From positions 1 through 35,356 of the IMG/VR virus record IMGVR_UViG_3300030103_002335: a stretch of DNA of 35,356 nucleotides; one strand, 5' to 3'. Position 1 is the stretch's first letter. The number at the start of each line of letters is the position of its first letter. Both the position numbers and the translations under genes were made by a program. Below the pieces are notes generated by a model, which searched no databases, was not told the DNA's origin, and was given only the letters and a program-made list of their open reading frames with translations. Origin of the DNA: a virus. Of this stretch, positions 29,876-35,356 are shown piece after piece.

Positions 29876-30802
29876 TTAGTTAGCAGAGTTAGAAATTCCG
29901 TAAGTTACGATTTCTTCTACGTTATAGTACTGAACCGCACCTGTCATTCGCATGATGATACGAACGTTCTCAGAACCATCGATGTCAGCCATATCAATAA
30001 CTTTAACAACGTTAGCGTCATTCTGAAGACCACATCCGAAGAAAATGTTATCAACTGTAGTACAGATAGCAACGCTTCCTGTAAGACCGTTAGCAACAAA
30101 TAACTTGATACCGTCAAATACCATTTCTCCGTGGTTTTGGTTGTTGAACTTGTCAACATAACCTAAAGCGTTCATTGCACGAACGTAAGCCTTATAAACC
30201 GCTTGAGAAACGTAGATATGAAGGTCATCTCTTCCGTAAAGTGCAGAAGGAATTGCATCAACAATTTTACCTAATTCTGCCACTACGTTAGAAGCATCGA
30301 TAGTAGTACCCGCGATTTCGTTTGCAGTTGGAAGGTCAGCATCAGCAGCCAACAAAGTAGTCAAACCGTCAAACTCTCCCGAGTTAGATTTATCTCCACT
30401 CCAAATGTTCTGCTCATTCTTAAGAGCAACTTTTTCAGAAACGTGACCGATTAAGAAATCAGCGAAAGACTTTGGTAACTCATCAAATGCAGAGTAACCC
30501 ATAGAAATTGCATCCCAATCACTTCGGAACGAGTCCTTACACAATTGTAAATTTACTTGTAACGCCTTTGGCTCAATCGCTCTCTCAGTTAATGAGATAG
30601 TTGAAGTCGCAGTAAAGTCACAAGACCCGTCTGCAAGTACAGAACCTACGTCTAATCTTTTTACAGTTTCACGGAACTTTACGTTCGGCATTACTGTGAT
30701 ACCACCTTTTTCGATAGTATTTGCGCTCAAAAGAGCAACGGCAACGTATTTACCCGCGTTTTCACCCGCGTACGTTGTAGTTATTGAAGTTGTTGTAGCC
30801 AT
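29876..30802 (-). CDS. Major capsid protein (308 aa)
   Basis: The main shell protein, probably HK97-fold. Starts MATTTSITTTYAGENAGKYV and contains GGITVMPNVKFRETVKRLDV, PKALQVNLQLCKDSFRSDWD and DDLHIYVSQAVYKAYVRAMN, segments seen in Bacteroidota phage capsids. Length, position after a scaffold-like gene and a strong terminator behind it support this. Codon use differs from neighbours (more CGT, CTT and TTA; no CTAG seen), as expected for a highly expressed gene. Confidence 0.85.
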   Translation of the reverse strand: MATTTSITTTYAGENAGKYVAVALLSANTIEKGGITVMPNVKFRETVKRLDVGSVLADGSCDFTATSTISLTERAIEPKALQVNLQLCKDSFRSDWDAISMGYSAFDELPKSFADFLIGHVSEKVALKNEQNIWSGDKSNSGEFDGLTTLLAADADLPTANEIAGTTIDASNVVAELGKIVDAIPSALYGRDDLHIYVSQAVYKAYVRAMNALGYVDKFNNQNHGEMVFDGIKLFVANGLTGSVAICTTVDNIFFGCGLQNDANVVKVIDMADIDGSENVRIIMRMTGAVQYYNVEEIVTYGISNSAN

Positions 30803-30826
30803 TTTTTAATTTTTTTATGGTTATTA

Positions 30827-31492
30827 TTACTTATTTAATTTAGCAAAAATGCTATTTAATCTATTATTTTTTGCTTTAGAAGCGTATTTGAACATATCTT
30901 TTTTATCAGATGCTTCGGGGTTGTGAGTCAATGGCTCTGCACCCGCTTCTTCTGAAGATAATTCTACTGCTTCTTCTGCTTTTTCTTCTTCTTTTACCTC
31001 TTCTTTGACTTCTTCTACCGCTTCTTCTTCTTTTACTTCTTCGGTTCTAGATAGTTCTTCTAGTTGAGATTTCAATTCTTTGTTTTCGTTTACTAATGCT
31101 TCGATTTCAGAGAAGAAAGTTTCTTTAACTACTGATTCAACAGTCTTCTTAACAGGCTTCGCTTCCTCTGCAACAGTTTCTTCTGCTTCCGCTTCTACTT
31201 CTGCTTCTACTTCGGGTGCTTCTTCCTCTTCTTTCTCTTCTTCTTTTCCGTCTTTCATCTCGTAGATTACTCCTTCTTCTTCTACGCAAACTACTCTACC
31301 GCTTTCTAGAGTGTATTCTCCTTTAGGTAAAGGTATTTTTTGCTCATCTTCAGTAATGATAAAAACGGCTTCACCCGCTTCAAATACTTCTGCTTCGATT
31401 GTTGTAACTCCATCCTCTAATTTCATAGATTCAAGTTCAACCTCTAGTCCTAAAAGAACTCTAACTTTGTTTAAAACTTTTGTTTGATTCAT
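30827..31492 (-). CDS. Scaffold-like acidic coiled-coil protein (221 aa)
   Basis: Very Glu-rich (EEKEEEEAPEVEAEVEAEAE) with a coiled coil around 125-150 (FFSEIEALVNENKELKSQLE) and a short basic C-terminus (KYASKAKNNRLNSIFAKLNK). The C-terminal basic segment next to an acidic coiled coil is the usual layout of capsid scaffolds, which bind the shell protein. It precedes the capsid gene by 24 bp. The Glu-rich repeats make exact homology hard to judge. Confidence 0.65.
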   Translation of the reverse strand: MNQTKVLNKVRVLLGLEVELESMKLEDGVTTIEAEVFEAGEAVFIITEDEQKIPLPKGEYTLESGRVVCVEEEGVIYEMKDGKEEEKEEEEAPEVEAEVEAEAEETVAEEAKPVKKTVESVVKETFFSEIEALVNENKELKSQLEELSRTEEVKEEEAVEEVKEEVKEEEKAEEAVELSSEEAGAEPLTHNPEASDKKDMFKYASKAKNNRLNSIFAKLNK

Positions 31493-31521
31493 TTTTTTAT
31501 TATTTTATAACTTAATAACTA

Positions 31522-31537
31522 CACACTTTACAAAGTG
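31522..31537. promoter_or_regulatory. Palindrome in spacer before scaffold gene
   Basis: ACACTTT-AC-AAAGTGT in a 59-bp spacer upstream of the scaffold/capsid genes. Either an operator or a weak hairpin; no TAnnTTTG box is seen nearby. Confidence 0.4.
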
Positions 31538-31551
31538 TTTTATTTTTGAAC

Positions 31552-31758
31552 TTAAAATAGGTTATCTGTTGAAATGTTTTGATTGATTCTAGCCGTTATA
31601 GTAGAAGATTCTACTTTGCTAGACTGATTCACTAAACTACCTACTCCTTGTTGCATATTTTTACCCTTACAACATCGTGTAGAGTATTTACCATTCTTAC
31701 AAAGACAACCTCTCTTACCACCGATAGGAGAGGTTTTGTTATAACTTTCTTTCGCCAT
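31552..31758 (-). CDS. Small Cys-rich protein (68 aa)
   Basis: Begins MAKESYNKTSPIGGKRGCLC and continues KNGKYSTRCCKGKNMQQGVG. Four Cys within ~13 residues in a basic setting suggest a zinc knuckle or disulfide-linked virion part. Small proteins with this motif recur in Bacteroidota phages in my recollection. It overlaps the fibre gene stop by one base. Function unknown. Confidence 0.7.
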   Translation of the reverse strand: MAKESYNKTSPIGGKRGCLCKNGKYSTRCCKGKNMQQGVGSLVNQSSKVESSTITARINQNISTDNLF

Positions 31759-34544
31759 TACGTTAATCCGTTTATATTTACTGTTTGTATATCGTTTGAG
31801 ACCATGCTAATTAAGTTCAACTTAGTATAGTTTTGGTCATTTTGATAAACTTGGTTTCTAATCATATTAGAATAACTATCCATGGTGCCATCACCCATTA
31901 GCCAAATTTGTGTAGCAAATGCCGAGTTTGACAAATAACTTGTTGCTATAAATGTGGCCTCCGCTTGACTAGACGCAACTCTGTAAGTTTTACCAACCTT
32001 GTAATCATTCATCCATTTCACGGGGTCAGTAATCATTAACTCAATTTCAGCGTCGGTAGGCATAGGCTGATTTATTCTTAAAGTTGTGGCGATAAAACTC
32101 GCTACTTTACCATGAAAAGACCTATTAGAACCTCTACCGCCGATAGTCATATTACCACTAAATGCTCTATCCATTCTGTTGCCTGTAGTTACCCAATTAG
32201 AAGTAGTAGATAAGTTTGAACCTAAATTGGCAAAGCCATCGATAGTACTCATTAGTCTAATGTCAAACGCCTGTGCTAAATTACTAGCCGTAGCGTTACT
32301 CGCAGAAAGTCTAGTTCCATTAAAAGCGATATAAACTCCCCACCAAACGGCCACTTGATTATAAGCAATGTCATAAAGTTCACATTCATTATTAGCAGAA
32401 CCTCTACCCCAACCGAAGTATAATCTACCACTTGCAGAAACCCTTAAATAAATATTATCATCATTATTACCCGAACCATCTCCTAGATTCCAAATATGTT
32501 GATTGGAACTATGCCTATCTACTTTAAACACTATAGTAGACGCCCAAGGTCTAGAATAAACATGACCCGAAGTGTTACCCGATACTGAAGGAGCCGATGA
32601 CGTTGCAGATAGTCCATCCATACCGATAGGGGTGTAATTTGTATTAGTTCCTACTTGTTTAGCATGTTCGTTAGAACCGCTAAAATCTAGTGCCTTAGTC
32701 CAAGGTGTATCATTAGTCTGAGGCGGTGCCACGTCTGTAACAGTCAACTTAAAAGAACCCGTTGTAGAGCCGTATGAATTACCTCTAGTTACAGTAACTG
32801 TGTATTCAGTATCTGAAGCAACGTCTGACAGCGTACCTTGAAACATAGAGTTACCATCAAATACTAAACCACTACCTGTAGGGGATATTGAAGCCGATGT
32901 CGACCAAGATGCACCTGCGGGAGTCACTTGCAAGTTCAAAACTGTACCTTCTTGGTAAGTTAAGTCTGCTTGTGTAAACAATGGCGGTGCAAGGTCTGCG
33001 TTTGTTCTAGAACTAATCTCAGTATAAGAAACCGAATTACCTTCAAAAGTCTCTAGACCGTTAGGCGCAGAACTATGTTGGTAAGCATTTACATCGTGAT
33101 TCGCTTCGGGCATGTACCAAGTTGTATTCGTAGGGTCATCTGCATAAGTATGCGTATGACTAGAACCGCTTTCAACTCCGTTAGTGATTTTGTCGTAGTA
33201 TTCTGCTTCTTCTGCAGTTGCAAATAAAGGATAGTTAAATACTCCATCGGGACTCTCTATGTATCTAAAGTACATTGTAGGTGCTTCTTCTTCTAACAAG
33301 TGAACTTTAGGTGTACTATATAGTCTAGCACTAGGATTAGAAAACTTAATCCCTAATTTAAATTCTACACCTTCGGGAACTACATAAGAAGTCCTAGAGT
33401 GAGGTACGAATAAAGAAGTACTTGGGTCGTAAGAATCAATAGAAATATATCCATTCTCATCTATACCCACTCTCATTTTTATAGGGTTACCATCTAGCCA
33501 ATTCTGTCTGTTTGGAAAACTAGACCAACCGCTTCGCATTGAGAAGGAAGTGTTAGCACCGTAGTTAGTCCATGAACCGTTAGGAGTTGGATGAAAAAAG
33601 TGAGCAAACTGATAACCGTAGTGACTAGAGTTAACACCGTTACAGAATGAAGTAGGGTTAGCGTAAGTCGCGTTACCCGAATATTTACCATTATCAAAAG
33701 AGTCTTGAGTATGTACCAAGCCAAAACCTATCTGACCTTCTCCCCTTATGTCAAAAGTAAAGTATTCACCCGCTTGGTCTATTGTCTCAGAAGATAAATA
33801 ACCCGCATTGTTATTGTGTGTAGTTGTGTTAGCACCTAAGTCATTACCTGCGGGGTCAATTACCGCAGAACCAACCAAAGAGCCTCCGTCTTGCAAGCCG
33901 TCAATATCTGCGATTAATGTAGAGTAAGGGTCAGAAATAACTACAGATTCAAATGCACCTACGGTAAACAATTCATTTAGATAGTTTATAACGTCATTTA
34001 AACCACCGCTAACGGCATTACCGTCTTGACCTGTTACCAATGTATGGTCTAACTTCGTAAAGTGCGTTAGAGAGCCTAATTCAGATACAATAGAGATAAG
34101 ACCGTCGCCGTTGTCAATTGCTTTGATAGTGTTAGCACCGAACTCTAAACCATTACTGAGCATGATTGAAGTAGACGTAGCATCTAACTTGAAGCCCATA
34201 GATAGACCTGTCAAGTCTGTACCACTACCATCTCCACCACTTGTACCCGAAGATAAGTTGGCTTGACCGTTGATATAGTCTATTACTTCTTGAGTAGTGT
34301 ACCCCAATGTACCTATAAGGTCTTGACCTTCTTTGTTCTGTATTCTATTGGGGTTCATTCTTCTAAAGATGGTTCTGAATGTAACTCCATCCGCTTCAAA
34401 TCGGTCTGTACGTTTAACTACTATTCTGTCCTCGTCTGATTTAAGAGAAGCCTCTATTGTACCCATTGGTTTTGGGTCAACTGTTGAATTAATGAAGAAG
34501 ATAGAACTGCTTTCTATATCTCCGTATATTTTAATTTGAGCCAT
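31758..34544 (-). CDS. Large multidomain fibre/receptor-binding protein (928 aa)
   Basis: N-terminal ~170 residues (MAQIKIYGDIESSSIFFINS, then TLGYTTQEVIDYINGQANLS) look like a virion-anchoring part. A jelly-roll-like domain follows at ~235-410 (TFDIRGEGQIGFGLVHTQDS). An Ig/cadherin-like domain lies at ~535-620 (GTVLNLQVTPAGASWSTSAS). A LamG-like domain lies at ~630-840 (DFSGSNEHAKQV, STIVFKVDRHSSNQHIWNLG, FHGKVASFIATTLRINQPMP). It probably recognises host surface sugars. It is the largest gene of the capsid unit, placed between two other surface-protein genes. Confidence 0.75.
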   Translation of the reverse strand: MAQIKIYGDIESSSIFFINSTVDPKPMGTIEASLKSDEDRIVVKRTDRFEADGVTFRTIFRRMNPNRIQNKEGQDLIGTLGYTTQEVIDYINGQANLSSGTSGGDGSGTDLTGLSMGFKLDATSTSIMLSNGLEFGANTIKAIDNGDGLISIVSELGSLTHFTKLDHTLVTGQDGNAVSGGLNDVINYLNELFTVGAFESVVISDPYSTLIADIDGLQDGGSLVGSAVIDPAGNDLGANTTTHNNNAGYLSSETIDQAGEYFTFDIRGEGQIGFGLVHTQDSFDNGKYSGNATYANPTSFCNGVNSSHYGYQFAHFFHPTPNGSWTNYGANTSFSMRSGWSSFPNRQNWLDGNPIKMRVGIDENGYISIDSYDPSTSLFVPHSRTSYVVPEGVEFKLGIKFSNPSARLYSTPKVHLLEEEAPTMYFRYIESPDGVFNYPLFATAEEAEYYDKITNGVESGSSHTHTYADDPTNTTWYMPEANHDVNAYQHSSAPNGLETFEGNSVSYTEISSRTNADLAPPLFTQADLTYQEGTVLNLQVTPAGASWSTSASISPTGSGLVFDGNSMFQGTLSDVASDTEYTVTVTRGNSYGSTTGSFKLTVTDVAPPQTNDTPWTKALDFSGSNEHAKQVGTNTNYTPIGMDGLSATSSAPSVSGNTSGHVYSRPWASTIVFKVDRHSSNQHIWNLGDGSGNNDDNIYLRVSASGRLYFGWGRGSANNECELYDIAYNQVAVWWGVYIAFNGTRLSASNATASNLAQAFDIRLMSTIDGFANLGSNLSTTSNWVTTGNRMDRAFSGNMTIGGRGSNRSFHGKVASFIATTLRINQPMPTDAEIELMITDPVKWMNDYKVGKTYRVASSQAEATFIATSYLSNSAFATQIWLMGDGTMDSYSNMIRNQVYQNDQNYTKLNLISMVSNDIQTVNINGLT

Positions 34545-34548
34545 TATT

Positions 34549-35331
34549 TTATTTGTTTATGTACCAAGTTAACGCTCTTAGTTTAAGCGTGCCCGCTACG
34601 TTTGATTTTATTTGAAACCTACATTTACCCGCGTCACCTGTTGCGTTAGTATCAATTGTATCACCTACAAAGAACGAAAGCATTGGTTCTGATAGATAGT
34701 CTTTATCTGCGCCGTTCTGCATTGACAGAGACACCTCTTCAATAGCAAAGTCATTACTTGGTGTAGTGCCACTATGACGATTAAATAACAATCTAGATTC
34801 TAGTTGCCCTTCGTCTTCGTCGGGTTCGAATGCCATAGATGCTCTAAAGTTAGCAAAAGAGTTTATATCTAAACCTTCTAGATAAAAAACAATAGGATTG
34901 CCGTTTGAACCATCACCTTCATGTCCTACAGATTGCGCCTCTTTCATTGCTAAAGGTCTGTTATCAAATAGTCCACTTGCATCTGTTGCTAACTCAACAT
35001 CTACCCATTGGTTAACGCTTGATAAGTCTATAACTGTCTCTGTTGCATCTCCGTCAAAATAAAACGAAGAAAGCATACCGTAGTAACCTTGTGTGAGTAA
35101 TGTCGCTTGTGATATAACTGAGTTCAAAGGAGTGTTAACAAACTCTCCCGTTCTGTCTGCTAGAAGTACATCTCCTTCGTTTGCAGTTGGTAAACTAGCA
35201 CCTCTATCTCCTACACTATCTGATTCGCTTCTAGAGTCTTCGTTTCTAGTTACGCTTTTTGTACTCTCTAAGTCATCGAAAGGGTGCTGACTATCGTCAG
35301 TAACCTTAGATACATTTCTAATAATCGGCAT
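34549..35331 (-). CDS. Putative virion (fibre/appendage) protein, complete copy (260 aa)
   Basis: The full-length form of the gene cut off at the left end. The N-terminal ~75 residues are polar and Asp/Ser-rich (HPFDDLESTKSVTRNEDSRS, then ADRTGEFVNTPLNSVISQ, typical of fibre attachment segments). The rest is a beta-rich jelly-roll-like domain (FYFDGDATETVIDLSSVNQW and a final strand KLRALTWYINK). It lies between protease and large fibre gene. Function is inferred from these features only. Confidence 0.7.
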   Translation of the reverse strand: MPIIRNVSKVTDDSQHPFDDLESTKSVTRNEDSRSESDSVGDRGASLPTANEGDVLLADRTGEFVNTPLNSVISQATLLTQGYYGMLSSFYFDGDATETVIDLSSVNQWVDVELATDASGLFDNRPLAMKEAQSVGHEGDGSNGNPIVFYLEGLDINSFANFRASMAFEPDEDEGQLESRLLFNRHSGTTPSNDFAIEEVSLSMQNGADKDYLSEPMLSFFVGDTIDTNATGDAGKCRFQIKSNVAGTLKLRALTWYINK

Positions 35332-35356
35332 ATCTTACTTTTTGTCTATTGATTCT
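34789..35356. repeat. Right copy of terminal direct repeat
   Basis: Aligns without gaps to 1-568; the last 78 bases are identical, the rest carries 27 mismatches. See the left copy for interpretation. Confidence 0.85.
35335..35356 (-). CDS. C-terminal fragment of XkdF-like protease (right edge)
   Basis: The last seven residues (ESIDKK plus a partial codon) and stop of the protease, identical to 547-568. It shows that the gene order at the right end continues exactly as at the left. Confidence 0.8.

Noticed and set aside
31080-31265. Plus-strand Ser-rich frame
   Set aside because: It mirrors the Glu-rich repeats of the scaffold-like gene.
1-35356. Prophage interpretation
   Set aside because: No integrase, excisionase, CI-like repressor, attachment site or host genes were seen, and the ends close on each other.

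Overview
The window looks like one complete genome of a tailed, long-tailed (siphovirus-like) phage of the Bacteroidota, probably infecting a marine or aquatic flavobacterium. Evidence: a TAnnTTTG promoter box of Bacteroidota type, A/C-rich leaders without Shine-Dalgarno sites, an encoded secreted protein built like host type IX-secretion cargo, and head and tail proteins that resemble flavophage families. The first 568 bases recur at the right end (34789-35356) at about 95% identity, with most differences silent. The physical genome is therefore probably circular or circularly permuted, about 34,788 bp long, and closed here over two slightly different variants. I see no integrase, transposase, tRNA, rRNA or CRISPR array.

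Layout, read as a circle: (1) A long minus-strand unit runs from 21460 down to 2517. It starts with early small genes, then a DnaA-domain-IV-like protein, a winged-helix initiator/loader and a RecA/DnaB-type helicase. NinG, ERF annealase, PD-(D/E)XK nuclease and a DUF5664 protein follow, then the secreted protein, an SSB-like protein and a sigma factor. After a terminator near 12.5 kb come terminase, a frameshifted tail chaperone, tail proteins and the tape measure. (2) A small plus-strand operon of three tiny genes lies at 1826-2389. (3) A second minus-strand unit starts at 1443 with the XkdF-type protease. It continues across the window ends through fibre-like virion proteins, scaffold, major capsid protein, tail tube candidate, portal and connector to a LamG protein near 25.2 kb. 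(4) A plus-strand lysis unit at 21.9-23.3 kb encodes small membrane protein, holin, amidase and a u-spanin-like lipoprotein. It is followed by a second copy of the 59-aa gene and a metallophosphoesterase.

Regulation is the most unusual part. The two divergent intergenic regions (1444-1825 and 21461-21891) carry the same elements in inverted orientation. These are a perfect 24-bp repeat facing the two late units, and TTGGYGGNTA-type iterons facing the early units. At least five promoters share one plan: an 18-bp palindrome CTAmGT-N6-ACkTAG, 34-36 bp, a poor -33 box, 19 bp, a TAnnTTTG box, then a TATCAAC-type leader ending in ACACAATG-like sequence. I read this as a phage-wide activator regulon, with the 24-bp repeat as a second, late control element; a phage sigma factor gene is present that could recognise it. 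Genome-wide, GATC, CCGG and AGCT are almost absent by eye while CTAG is abundant, which suggests avoidance of host restriction sites. All counts and homology statements come from reading the sequence; no search was run.
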